Positions 50,033 through 61,434 of a DNA stretch of 64,000 nt are shown here, piece by piece; position 1 is the stretch's first letter, and each line of letters begins with the position of its first letter. This stretch comes from Caenorhabditis elegans (Eukaryota; Nematoda; Chromadorea; Rhabditida; Rhabditidae): NCBI RefSeq assembly GCF_000002985.6, contig NC_003283.11, positions 5,890,001 to 5,954,000 on the forward strand, written 5' to 3'. Under the pieces are notes generated by a model. That model was not told the origin of the DNA and did no database searches. It saw only the letters and a list, made by a program, of their open reading frames with translations. A program made the position numbers and the translations under genes.

Positions 50033-53000
50033 ATGAGTGATGACGAAGCCGCAGTTCCAGGCAATAAGCCAATTCGGCTCCCAAAAAAGGCTGCGAAAGT
50101 GAAAAATAAGGTTAGTTTTGCGGATTTTATAAATTCAAAAGTCAATATTACTTATTTTATTGTCAGCATTTGTAAATTGTGTTCCGGGAACGAGTTTATT
50201 GCGAATTTTTGCAGGCACCAGCTCAACTTCAAATCACAGCCGAACAATTGCTCCGAGAAGCGAAAGAACGAGAGCTTGAACTCATTCCACCCGCACCAAA
50301 AACAAAAATCACCGATCCAGATGAATTGAAAGAATATCAGCGAAAAAAGAGGAAGGAGTTCGAAGATGGAATTCGTAAAAATCGTATGCAACTTGCCAAT
50401 TGGATTAAGTATGGAAAATGGGAAGAATCGATTGGAGAGATTCAACGAGCTCGATCAGTTTTCGAAAGAGCTTTGGACGTTGATCATCGTTCAATCAGTA
50501 TTTGGCTGCAGTACGCTGAAATGGAGATGCGATGCAAACAAATCAATCACGCGAGAAACGTGTTCGATAGAGCAATCACCATTATGCCACGTGCCATGCA
50601 ATTCTGGTTAAAATACTCCTACATGGAGGAAGTGATTGAGAACATTCCCGGAGCCAGACAAATCTTTGAGCGATGGATTGAGTGGGAACCACCAGAGCAG
50701 GCTTGGCAGACTTATATCAACTTTGAGCTTCGCTATAAGGAGATTGATCGTGCTCGTTCTGTGTATCAGAGGTTTTTACATGTTCACGGAATTAATGTAC
50801 AAAACTGGATCAAATACGCCAAGTTTGAAGAACGAAATGGATATATTGGTAATGCTAGAGCAGCGTACGAGAAAGCTATGGAATACTTTGGAGAAGAAGA
50901 TATCAATGAGACGGTGCTGGTTGCTTTTGCTCTTTTTGAAGAGCGTCAGAAAGAACACGAAAGAGCACGTGGAATCTTCAAATACGGATTAGACAATCTT
51001 CCATCGAACCGAACCGAAGAAATTTTCAAGCACTACACGCAACACGAGAAGAAGTTTGGAGAACGAGTGGGAATTGAAGATGTAATTATCAGTAAAAGAA
51101 AGACACAGTACGAGAAAATGGTTGAAGAGAATGGATACAATTATGATGCATGGTTCGATTATTTACGATTGTTGGAGAATGAGGAAACTGATCGAGAAGA
51201 AGTTGAAGATGTCTACGAGAGAGCAATTGCTAATATTCCGCCTCATTCCGTAAGTTTTGGAATTTAGGTGAACAGAAAATGATACTGAAACAGTAAAGGT
51301 GGAGCGTGAATAGAGATTTTGTTTCGAAATATCTTTTTTAAAAGTCTCAAACTCTGAAATCACAAAAAAAATCGGAGAAAATTGGTAAAAAAAAAGATAA
51401 ATCCAACTAAAAAACTCGAAATTTTTCACTATTGCTCAATTATTTTTTTTGCTTCCCCTTGTGGTTTTTCTAAATTCGAGACCCTTTCGAATTTTTAAAG
51501 AAAAACCAACATTGGCGCTATTATGCTCCACCTTTAAAAAACAATTCAAATCGAGATTTAAAGAGCTCACTAATCGCTTCGCTAGTACTTTCAGGAAAAA
51601 CGCTATTGGCGTCGGTACATTTACCTCTGGATCAACTACGCTTTGTATGAAGAACTCGTTGCAAAAGATTTTGATAGAGCTCGTCAGGTCTACAAAGCAT
51701 GTATTGATATCATTCCACACAAAACTTTCACATTTGCAAAAGTCTGGATCATGTTTGCGCATTTTGAAATTCGACAGCTGGATCTTAACGCTGCAAGAAA
51801 GATTATGGTGAGTACATTAATTAATATGATTCGTATGGTTTTTTAATCTAAAATTGATTATTTCCAGGGTGTTGCTATTGGAAAGTGCCCCAAGGACAAG
51901 CTGTTCCGTGCGTACATCGATTTGGAGCTGCAACTTCGTGAATTCGATCGGTGTCGGAAACTCTACGAGAAGTTTTTAGAAAGTTCTCCAGAAAGTTCTC
52001 AAACTTGGATCAAATTCGCCGAGCTTGAAACTCTCCTTGGTGATACTGACCGTTCTCGTGCTGTTTTCACAATTGCCGTACAACAACCGGCTCTTGATAT
52101 GCCTGAACTTCTTTGGAAAGCCTATATTGACTTTGAAATTGCTTGTGAGGAACACGAAAAGGCTAGAGATCTCTATGAAACCCTACTCCAACGAACAAAT
52201 CACATTAAAGTCTGGATTTCGATGGCTGAATTTGAACAAACCATTGGAAACTTTGAAGGGGCGCGTAAGGCGTTTGAAAGAGCTAATCAATCATTGGAGA
52301 ATGCCGAGAAAGAGGAACGATTGATGTTACTGGAAGCATGGAAAGAATGTGAAACGAAGAGCGGTGATCAAGAAGCGTTAAAGAGGTGAATAGATATTAT
52401 AAAATTGCTTTATAAAACTAAAAAATGTCCCAAAATTTCGTAGTGAAAGGTTTTGATATTTTCTCAAAAAGAGTTATGACTGTTCACATTTTGGAGAAAT
52501 TTAAAAAAAAGATTGTGTTAAATCTCAAATTTCGACAAATTTAATAATATTCTGTAACCCATAATTGAATAAAATTTAAGTTCCGGTTTAAGCTGGAAAT
52601 ATTCCTTTTTCCAAAAAATTTGAACCATCTTATTACGAAATTTGGTAGTTTTACGCCATTTTTGGTTTAATAAAGCAAAGACTCGTTGAGACAGTTAGCT
52701 ACCTTGTTTTCACTAAAATATTTCATTTTTGTCAGTTGATAATTATAATCCAGTTCGCTCTCGTAATCAATTCAAATTATTTCAGAGTTGAAACTATGAT
52801 GCCTCGTAGAGTCAAAAAACGACGTCAAATACAAACTGAAGATGGTGTCGATGCAGGATGGGAGGAATACTTTGACTACATATTCCCACAAGATCAAGCA
52901 GCAAAAGGCAGTTTCAAACTTCTCGAAGCAGCCGCCAGATGGAAGAGGGAAAGAGAAGAAGCTGCAGCACGAGCAGCTCAGGAACTTGATGCTCCTATTC

Positions 53001-53176
53001 CAGAAGGAGATGATGATGAAGAAAAAGAGGAAGCTGGGAAAGATGCTGAAGAAAAAGTACGAGAAGGCGATAGCGATACGGATTTATCGGAAAGCAGTAG
53101 TAGCAGCGATAGTGAATCATCATCATCATCATCATCTGACTCTTCTGATTCCTCTGATGATGACGAAGACAAGTAA
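50033..53176 (+). CDS. Crooked neck / CRNKL1 (Clf1) pre-mRNA splicing factor
   Basis: Five exons (50033-50110, 50215-51249, 51595-51807, 51868-52385, 52786-53176) join in phase to 744 residues. The body is a run of HAT (half-a-TPR) repeats, visible as recurring units such as [43 protein letters not shown] and [11 protein letters not shown]. The family head [15 protein letters not shown] and the [19 protein letters not shown] entry block are present. Crooked neck is a scaffold of the NineTeen/Prp19-linked part of the spliceosome, in the nucleus. The C-terminus runs into an acidic then Ser/Asp-rich low-complexity tail (52990-53176). The first stretch of exon 4 begins [13 protein letters not shown]. 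The gene sits upstream of pst-1 with a spacing suggesting one operon. Confidence 0.95.
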
Positions 53177-53343
53177 AAGCTATACATCAGCCGTTTCTTT
53201 TTTATCGTTATTCAAAATATCTCCCTGTTCTCTGTTCTTTTTTTCCTCCTCTCACTATGCGATTTCTTCTCAATTCTGTGTTTTTTTTTGTTTGAATTTA
53301 TCTTCCGTTCTCAAAATTGATCGTTTCTTTCCATCGCAACGCG

Positions 53344-53488
53344 AATAAATTATTTTTGTACTAAAACGATCAGCTGCCGATTTGATTAATATTTGGAAAG
53401 CACTCTCGGCACTCCGTTCAAATATGAATTTTTTTTGTTGATATTTGGATTTTGAAATTTCAGCTTTTTCCAGGTATTCAGAGCAATC
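53344..53488 (+). promoter_or_regulatory. Intercistronic region with poly(A) signal and downstream trans-splice acceptor
   Basis: The signal AATAAATT (53344) after crooked neck is followed about 130 bases later by TTTTTCCAG ending at 53473, fifteen bases before an ATG. A second acceptor (AAATTTCAG) lies ten bases earlier. About 100 bases between a poly(A) signal and the next acceptor is the classic spacing of SL2-type operons in C. elegans. This is inference from spacing only. Confidence 0.5.
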
Positions 53489-56400
53489 ATGGATCGGTCA
53501 ATCATGCCGATTGATTCACCGGTATGTTTTATTTCATTTTTTTTAATTTTCGAATTCCACTGCAACTGAAAATGTTATTATTCTCGATTGGCAATAAAAC
53601 CATTCGCTCCCTTTCGCACAAAATCAGTTTGACGAAGGCATTTTTCAATTTGACGAATTTTTTAATGACGCGTCTGATAAAAATTTCCTTAATTGTATTT
53701 TATTGTCGTAATTTCCCAGGATTTTTGTTTTAAAGGCGCACGAATTCATTAGAATGGGTCTCGGTGCGCAAAAAGTTTATGGTAGTCCTTTTTTGAATTT
53801 TTTTTCAATCAAGCTACTTCAATTTTAGTGAACGTTGCTGTTTTCTTAAATTTTTCTGTTAAAATTATTTTAAATATCCTTTTTAAAAAGAAAAATTTTT
53901 CTGGTCGCCAAACAAAAGATACACATTTTAAATTTAAAAAAAAAGAAGTTTATTTGTACTTTGAAAAAACAATTTTAGGCAGAATAATGGAAAAAAATGA
54001 TGTAATTTTATTTGAACATTCAAGGAAAAATTCCAAAAGACTACCATAAACATCTTGCGCGGCGAGACCCATCTAAGCGAATCCTTACCCCTTTAAGGAC
54101 GTCAAAAGCTTGTGAACGATAATTAAATAAATCAATTTTTCATTTATTTACGATTACAGTATGAACAAAATAATTGGTTATTCGAAATCTTGCATTCTTT
54201 GTTTTAACTAGCTTTTCTCCGGTGCGCAAAAGCATAGAAGCACACCTTTAAAGCTCGTTTATGTCAATCTGGGAAAGGTATTGCGAGGAAATGAACAGGA
54301 TTAGATGCCACGTTTAGATAAAAGTTGTCCTTATTCCGTGAAAATGTTCGAAAAGATACCATCTTCTTTCGTATTCCATGCTTTTTTCGAATGTATTTAT
54401 CCACAATTCAACACAATTTCTATTCATTTTCCAATAAATAGCCCCTTTTCCCATTTGTTCTCTCGTACAGATCTGTACAGACAAAAACGGATTACTCCCC
54501 CCCATTGTTTCGGATTACTCAAAAAATTCAGATAGAACTTTTTTGAATTGAACTATTCACGAGATTCATTCACTGAATTAAAAATAATTCCCAATTTATT
54601 CAGTCCGCGGCCTACTGCTGCTGCTGCTGCTGCCAAACATTTTGAAAAATTGAAAAATCTTTTCTGAATTTTGCCTGAGCAAACACCATTGTATTTGCTA
54701 TTGATCTCATCAACAGAGACATCACGAACGGGTTAATGGATCCATTGAGCTGGGGTCGTGGTTGGTATGCTATTCAGACAATATCTGGGTCTGTAATACA
54801 GTATTTAAAAGAGGTATATTTATTTGATTGGAAATCAAATATTAATTAAAGTAGAATAATAATAAAATATTCTCTCAAACTTTAAAAAAAATCATTTTTC
54901 AGGCCCGCGACAAGCCTCCAGATGAGCTGGTATGGCCTCTTCGTCTTTTCCTGATTCTTCTTGGTTACTCGACAGTTGCCACACCAGCAGCAATTTTAAT
55001 TTATTATGTTAGGAGGAATCGACATGGTAATTTTTCATTTTTTTAGTTTGATTATTGCAAAATTAAAAAATACTTTTCAAAAAAAAATAGTAGCATTTTT
55101 TATTGTAGTTTTACAGTTGCATTCGGTCATTTTGGTCTAAATTTAATATATATTCCAATTTTTATAGTTATATCTATAAACATTGGAATATATATTAAAT
55201 TTCTTTTATTAATAGAAAATGTACCAAAATGACCGGATGTAACTGTAAAAAATACAATAAAAAATGCTACTAATTTTTTTTGAAAAGTATTTTTTTAATT
55301 TTGCAGTAACTTAAAAAAAAACAAGGCTAATTATTTTTGAATTACCGCATATTTTATGGCTAAATGTATCAATTTTCCCTTTCTCCCTTTTTTTTATAAT
55401 TTTAAAAACCGTTTTTATCGAATTTTCCGACATTTTCCGTAAAATATAACCAGAAAGAAGTTGGCAAAAACTTTGAAAAAAATCGATTCTCTCACATTTA
55501 ATATATATTTTTAATAAACAGTGCTTCAATTTATGAAGCATAGGAGAAAATTAAAACAAAAATCCCTTTAAAGTTACCATGAAAATGGGTGAATAATCGT
55601 AAAAAAATTATAAAATTTTATGCATTTTTTACAGTTAAATTCGGTCATTTTGGTTCATTTTCCTATCATTTAAAGAAAAATCCCTATAGTTTAAAAAAAT
55701 CCCACTTTTTATTCTGAAAAAATACGTAAATTATTAAAATCCATTTAATTGAATCTGAGCATTTTCTAAAACTATCAAAAAACTTTCAGCTTTCGAAACT
55801 CCGTACCTATCAATACGCTTACTTCTCCGAAGTTTTGCTGTCGGAAATCCAGAATATCAGCTAATACCAACAGGAGAGAAACAAGCTCGGAAAGAAAACG
55901 ATTCGATTCCACAAACACGAGCACAATGCATAAATGTAATTATCCTCTTGCTCTTCTTTTTCAGTGGAATTCAAGTAACACTTGTCGCAATGGGAGTTCT
56001 ACAAGAAAGAATTATTACAAGAGGCTATCGGAGATCTGATCAGTTGGAAGTGGAGGACAAGTTCGGGGAAACTCAATTTTTGATTTTCTGCAATCGGATA
56101 GTGGCTCTCGTTTTGAGCTTGATGATTTTAGCCAAAGATTGGACAAAGTAAGATTTTCCATATATATATTTCACAAATTTTATTATTACTTTCAGACAAC
56201 CACCACACGTTCCTCCACTTTATGTTCACTCGTACACCTCATTCTCAAATACGATTTCATCTTGGTGTCAATATGAAGCACTGAAATACGTCTCATTCCC
56301 CACTCAGACAATCTGTAAAGCCTCAAAAGTGGTTGTGACAATGTTAATGGGACGATTGGTTAGAGGACAGAGATATTCTTGGTTTGAATATGGATGTGGA

Positions 56401-59400
56401 TGCACAATTGCATTTGGAGCCAGTTTGTTCTTGTTGAGCTCATCATCGAAAGGAGCCGGATCGACTATTACATACACATCGGTTAGTTATTTTGATAGCT
56501 TTTTTTTTTTGAAATTTTGAATTGAAATTGAAAGATTTGAGTTCAATTTCCGATTTCTATTCCAAATATTGAAATTTTTTGTGAAAAACAATTTTTGCTT
56601 TTTCGCATTTATGAGGCAACTCTGGGGTGTTCCCGATTTCTATTTTAAGCGTTTTTTATTGGAAAAACAATTATCCTCCGAAGTTTGTACGAACCTATAA
56701 ACCAATTTGAAAAATTTACCTAGATTACGCCAGGACTATAAATATTCAAAAACGAACAAAATTTTAAAGGCGGAGTGGTGATTTTGATCCAAAACGACCG
56801 AATATCATATTAAAATACTCCAAAAAGTTTTAAATTTTTTTTAAATTTCCAGTCAAAGTTTTGACAAATTTCCAACTTTTTGAAAAGTATGATATTTTGA
56901 GGAAATCCAAAAGCAATGTCGCATGTTCCGGCCCCTAGAATGTTTTAAATCAAAACAAAATTAAAGTATACAAATCGTAGGAAAAATTTTTTTGGCCGAC
57001 TTCCAAAATTATAAGTGGCAAAAACTGAGTAATTGTCACTATTTGACAGTAAATAGAAAGATTTCAAAAAATTTTAGAAAAATTTTACTATGATATTTGG
57101 TCATTTTGGCACCATCTTTAAATAATAAAATGCATTTTTTTTCTTGGAGAATCCATTTGAAAGTTTATCTGCCAATTGGCCAACTCACAAGTATTACATC
57201 TCAAAATCTTGAAATATTCTTTCCCATCAAGTTGTAGATGTTTCCCATTAATTCTCATCAAATAATACTACAAAAAGTTGGCATGATGTTTATTTTACAA
57301 TCATATCCATTAAACAGCTGTATGAAAATCAATTAATTAATCGCTTGCTATTCATGATATCCTCACATCAAACTTGTTCTATAGGTGATTTCATGCTGCG
57401 CAGGTGTGATTTTTGAAGGCTACACAACTATAAAGCTATAAAGCGAAACGAAACTGAACCGCTCGAAATTTTAAAATTTGGGAAAAAATAATTAAAGAGT
57501 TATAGATATTTTCAGTTTTCCGGAATGATTCTCATGGCTGGATATCTTCTCTTCGATGCATTCACGCTGAATTGGCAGAAAGCTTTATTTGATACAAAAC
57601 CAAAAGTTTCCAAATATCAGGTAATTTATTTTCAAAAAAAAAAAAAAGAATCAGAATCAGCAGTGTCATAGAAATAGTTTTCGATTTTTTACAAGGAAAA
57701 TCGAAAATCGGAAAATTATAACTTCCGATTTAAAAACATTAAAGAAAAACAACATTCTTAGATTTTCTGGAAAAATCTTTTTAAAAAATGTCAGAAAATA
57801 AGCCATAAAATTCAAATTTTCATTAAATTTTGTTCATGTTCTTTTTTCGATTTTACTATTAGTAAAAGTATACGGAAAATTCTACCGTACCTAGAAGGAA
57901 AACAGCATTGGAACATAAATAAATCATTTATTGAAAATTCAATAAATTAATAAATTAATATTAGTTTCTTCTAAAAATGAGAAAAATAACAAAAATGTTG
58001 AGATATATTTTCGAAAATTGAAAAATTGGAAAAAAAAATTCGATTTCAGTTTGAAAAAATCGAAAAAGCGACACCATTATCACAATCACAATTATTGGAA
58101 ACTTATTTCAGATGATGTTCGGTGTCAACTTCTTCTCAGCTATATTATGTGCAGTTTCTCTAATAGAACAAGGAACTCTGTGGTCTTCTATCAAATTTGG
58201 AGCCGAACACGTTGATTTCTCTCGTGATGTCTTCCTTCTTTCTCTATCTGGAGCCATCGGACAAATCTTCATCTATTCAACTATTGAGAGATTTGGCCCG
58301 ATTGTATTTGCAGTGATCATGACTATTCGGCAGGTTAGTATAACACATTATATTGCAAACTTTGCCGCTTAATTCCAATTCACAGAAAATTAAAAATCAA
58401 AAGATCACCAATTGAAGTTTGAAAAAAAACCGTTAAAAAAAAACTTGATAGCCGACGCTGAATCATGGAAATTAATTGTTTGTTTGTAAACGTTGAAGAT
58501 CTACGATATGAAAAAGATCTGAAAATTCTCGAATAATAATATTCCAATGTTTAAAAATCCTAAAAATCCCAGAGTGTAACCCTTTTTATTCCATAAGTTT
58601 ATTACAGGAATACAAAATTCTGAGAATGCGTATTGCGCAACATGATTGACGCGCAAAATATTTCGTAGCGAAAAAATACAGTAGTTCGTTAAATGACTAC
58701 TGTACGTGTTGATTTACGGGCCCGAGAAAAACTGTTTTTCAAAAAACGAGCTCGTAATCAACACGCACAATAGTCCTCTAACGAATTACTGTAGTTTTCG
58801 CTACGAAATTTTTTGTGCGTCAAATATGATGCGCAATACGCATTTTTAGGATTTTGTGTTCCCGTAATAGCTATTTCCTATAGTAAAAATTGAAAAATTG
58901 AACATAGAAAAACTATGCTTAGAAAATTAACAAAACCTTACACAACTTTTATTAAATTTTGTTTAGTGTGATCACAAAAAATATATAAGAAAATATATAA
59001 TTTTCTTCTGAAATAAAGAAACTATCTGAAAATATATCTAAAAGCGCTCTTGGTCTTGATCTTGCAAAACTAGTAAGGAAAATGTGGTAAATTATGATAG
59101 CCGGTTTCAAAATATCATCTTATTTCAAAGACAGTGTTGCGTCATAGCGTGAGAAAAGAGATTTCCGCCCTTCTCTAACGAATTCCAAAATATTCCGGTA
59201 AATGCCAGACACTTCATCGCCTAGGAACAGGAAACACAGACAATAAGAAGCGTTGTTTCATCATAAAAATGTGTCGCAATGTTTGTTGAAGAAGCTGTAA
59301 ATGGTACTTGAAAACACAGTAGTTTTGTCCAATGAACTGCAAAGTTCGTTCGAAGAAATCAGTGGAACAGAACTTATATGCTACTCAATTTATATAATCA

Positions 59401-59562
59401 CATTATTTTCCGATGCTCTCGATCGTCCTCTCCACAATTATGTATGGTCATGAACTCACTTTCTTGGCTGCCATTGGATTTATGATTGTTTTCGCCGCAA
59501 TCTTTGTAGATATTCATAAGAAATACTCTGATAAGAGCCGAGGACCACAGAGGAGTTGGTAA
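53489..59562 (+). CDS. pst-1: PAPS transporter of the Golgi, SLC35B2 type
   Basis: Eight exons: 53489-53521, 54778-54813, 54903-55026, 55790-56147, 56196-56481, 57516-57620, 58112-58333, 59413-59562, about 437 residues. Multiple membrane spans carry strong SLC35B2 blocks: VLQERIITRGY, SSWCQYEALKYVSFPTQTIC, KASKVVVTMLMGRLVRG, LMAGYLLFDAFTLNWQKALF, MMFGVNFFSAILC and GQIFIYSTIERFGPIVF. It should import the sulfate donor PAPS into the Golgi for sulfation of heparan sulfate and other glycans. The 5' end is uncertain. The first exon fits in phase only if exon 2 starts at 54778; otherwise translation could begin at ATG 54736 (MDPLSWGRG). The last exon begins at ATG 59413 right after TTTTCCG, with no AG acceptor, although protein alignment in memory puts the junction exactly there. 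Three hairpin repeats lie in its introns. Confidence 0.85.
53731..54097. repeat. Inverted-repeat element in the first intron of pst-1
   Basis: The left arm (about 53731-53790) reads TAAAGGCGCACGAATTCATT, then AGAATGGGTCTCGGTGCGCA, then GTTTATGGTAGTC. The right arm (about 54038-54097), in reverse complement, carries GATTCGCTTAGATGGGTCTC, GCCGCGCAAGATGTTTATGG and TAGTC in the same order. The arms are about 75-80% alike by eye and enclose 250 AT-rich bases without a gene. This is a MITE-like or fold-back repeat. Confidence 0.6.
55056..55305. repeat. Long hairpin repeat in the third intron of pst-1
   Basis: The two halves are near-perfect reverse complements. TGCAAAATTAAAAAATACTT at 55056 pairs with AAGTATTTTTTTAATTTTGCA ending at 55305, and GTAGCATTTTTTATTGTA, CGGTCATTTTGGT and TTTAATATATATTCCAAT all recur on the opposite strand. 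A partial extra copy (GCATTTTTTACAGTTAAATT then CGGTCATTTTGGT) lies at 55621-55655. In the transcript this would form a long double-stranded stem. Confidence 0.8.
58601..58868. repeat. Palindromic ATGCGTATTGCGCA-type repeat in the last intron of pst-1
   Basis: The left half contains ATGCGTATTGCGCAACAT, TTTCGTAGCGAAAA, TACAGTAGTTCGTTAAATGA and CGTGTTGATTTACGGGC. The right half has the reverse complements ATGATGCGCAATACGCAT, TTTTCGCTACGAAATT, CTCTAACGAATTACTGTAG and GAGCTCGTAATCAACACGC. It is bounded by ATTACAGGAA and TTCCCGTAAT. From memory this family is very abundant in C. elegans. It is a palindromic, non-autonomous repeat with no coding frame. Confidence 0.8.
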
Positions 59563-61434
59563 GATTTTAAAAATACAGAAATGAAAGGAAATCTTTAAAA
59601 AAATTTAATAGTGAAGAATGAAAAAAATGCGTATACGAATCGACAGGTTTCTCCTGCTGTTTTTCATTTTTAATTAGCCGACCCAGCAGCATGTATGTAC
59701 CGAAAGATTATCCAGTATGATAAGCGGATCTCTTTCCTTGAACTGACTGCTTCTCGTCGGGTTATGCAATGCCATGATGGGTGTATGTACGTTGGATGCA
59801 AAAAGGTCTATAGCTTGATATTAAGTCTGCGGAAGCGAAAAAAAAATTAAGAAGATTGTGAAGTGGGAGTGATCAGAGTGAAAGATATTTTTCACACGCA
59901 GCCAATTAGTTTTTAGTCGAAGCGTTTTTCTCCGTAATCCATTGCGTAATAATTAGTTACGCAATCACACATTCACTTTATGTATCTAGTTGAGACTCTT
60001 TAATTTAATAGTTCCTTTCTATCTCTCAGCTTTCTTCATTTTTTTTGAGCGGAAGATTTTATTTTAGAACGTACTTTACTGTCAGCATTGTAACGTTCTT
60101 AATGTCTATGTGTACTGTAATTTGAGTTTTAAACGCAATTTTGGAATTTAGTTTCTGAATAATTAATCCAAAAACTAAAAACAGTTAGGAAAAACACGAC
60201 CTCATATACGGTGTTTTATATGGTGTTTTGAAAATTGGAAAACTGTCAGTTTTTGCCACTTTTCTGGAAATCACCGATCAAAAGAAAGTTTTCCTTTGCT
60301 TTGAATTTTTTGGTCTATTTATATTTCAAAAAGTAATATTCGAACATTATATGGATTCATACATGCGCTATAGTTGTCTCAAAAAGTGGCAAAAACTGAG
60401 TAATTTCCACTTTTTTGGCAGTCAATAAAATAATTTTCAAAAAAAGTTTTGTTGTGGACGGAACGTAAACCTGAACTTTATACAGACGTGACCTTTGGGT
60501 CATCATGAACTTATCGCGTAAGCGACCTCTAATTCATTACTTCTTGCACTCTTTGTAATAAACTACTTCTCTCCTTGTCACTCGCTCAATACACAACAAG
60601 TTTGAACTTTTTTTAAAATGATATTAGATTATTTTGGCTACATATAAAACTAGTTTTTGACTATTTTCCGCTGGCTACCTTTAAACAACGATTTTGATAG
60701 GTTTTTTTAGTCTTCCAGAGGGGGTGAAAAACTAACTTGTTAATATTTCAAAATGCATTAAAACTTGAAAACAATTAAATTATATAAGAAACTTGTTAAT
60801 TGGATATTTCTTATCATTACATAAATTTCAAAAAAAAAATTATCTTCATTTATTATTCATTTCCCTTTTTCAGAGATGGCTCCACCTCCACCACCTGAAC
60901 CGTTTCGTCTCAAATTTTTATCAATGATAATTGCCGTCATCCACATATAAATATCCGTTTCTGCTTTTTCTCTGTATTATTTTGCATTGCCTCTTCGCGC
61001 ATTTCGTGTACACTCTTCGTTTTTGTCACATCATCTACCCGTCTCCCACTCCCACACACCCGTACGATCACAGCTTCTTCCTCTCCCGCACTCCCTCCTT
61101 TCTGTAATTTTTCACTGATTTTGCCGTCGATTTTGGCATTGTAGCCTTCCTCATCCCCCTTATTCTTATCACGTCAGCAGAAGCATCTGATTCATTTCTT
61201 CTATTTATTGCATTTATCACTGTGTGTCATGCACGGGTTTTTTCGTTTTTCATCCTTGCTACATTGGTCACCCCCCTCCCCTCCCACCATTCACTCCCAT
61301 TTTGAAAGATAGTTCTTATATCCTTTGGCATTATCATATAGGTGATTATTAGACATATCAAATTGATCATTTGTTTTTCCTTTCCACTTCCCTAATGTAA
61401 TAAACAATTTAATTATATTCTCTTATTATTAGGC
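59563..61434. other. 3' flank of pst-1 and upstream region of the last gene
   Basis: About 1.9 kb with no large exon. The segment 60950-61300 is pyrimidine-rich (many CTC and CCC runs), unlike the AT-rich sequence around it. A strong acceptor and tiny frame at 60873 are listed separately. A TTATTATTAG acceptor ends at 61432 just before the next start. Confidence 0.5.
60876..60950 (+). CDS. Possible 24-residue ORF after a strong splice acceptor
   Basis: The acceptor CCCTTTTTCAG (ends 60873) is followed by AG and an ATG opening MAPPPPPEPFRLKFLSM, with a stop at 60948. The frame cannot be joined in phase to the gene at 61435. It may be an upstream ORF or 5' leader exon of that gene. It could also be a 3' UTR exon of pst-1, whose stop overlaps a donor-like GTAAGA at 59559. 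Coding status is unproven. Confidence 0.25.
   Translation: MAPPPPPEPFRLKFLSMIIAVIHI

Noticed and set aside
52842-53348. Plus-strand 168-codon frame
   Set aside because: Frame-shifted shadow of the acidic C-terminal exon of crooked neck; the poly-His run comes from Ser/Asp codons.
54613-54633. CTG repeat run
   Set aside because: Only about six units in an intron; no coding frame survives around it, so it is not listed as a feature.
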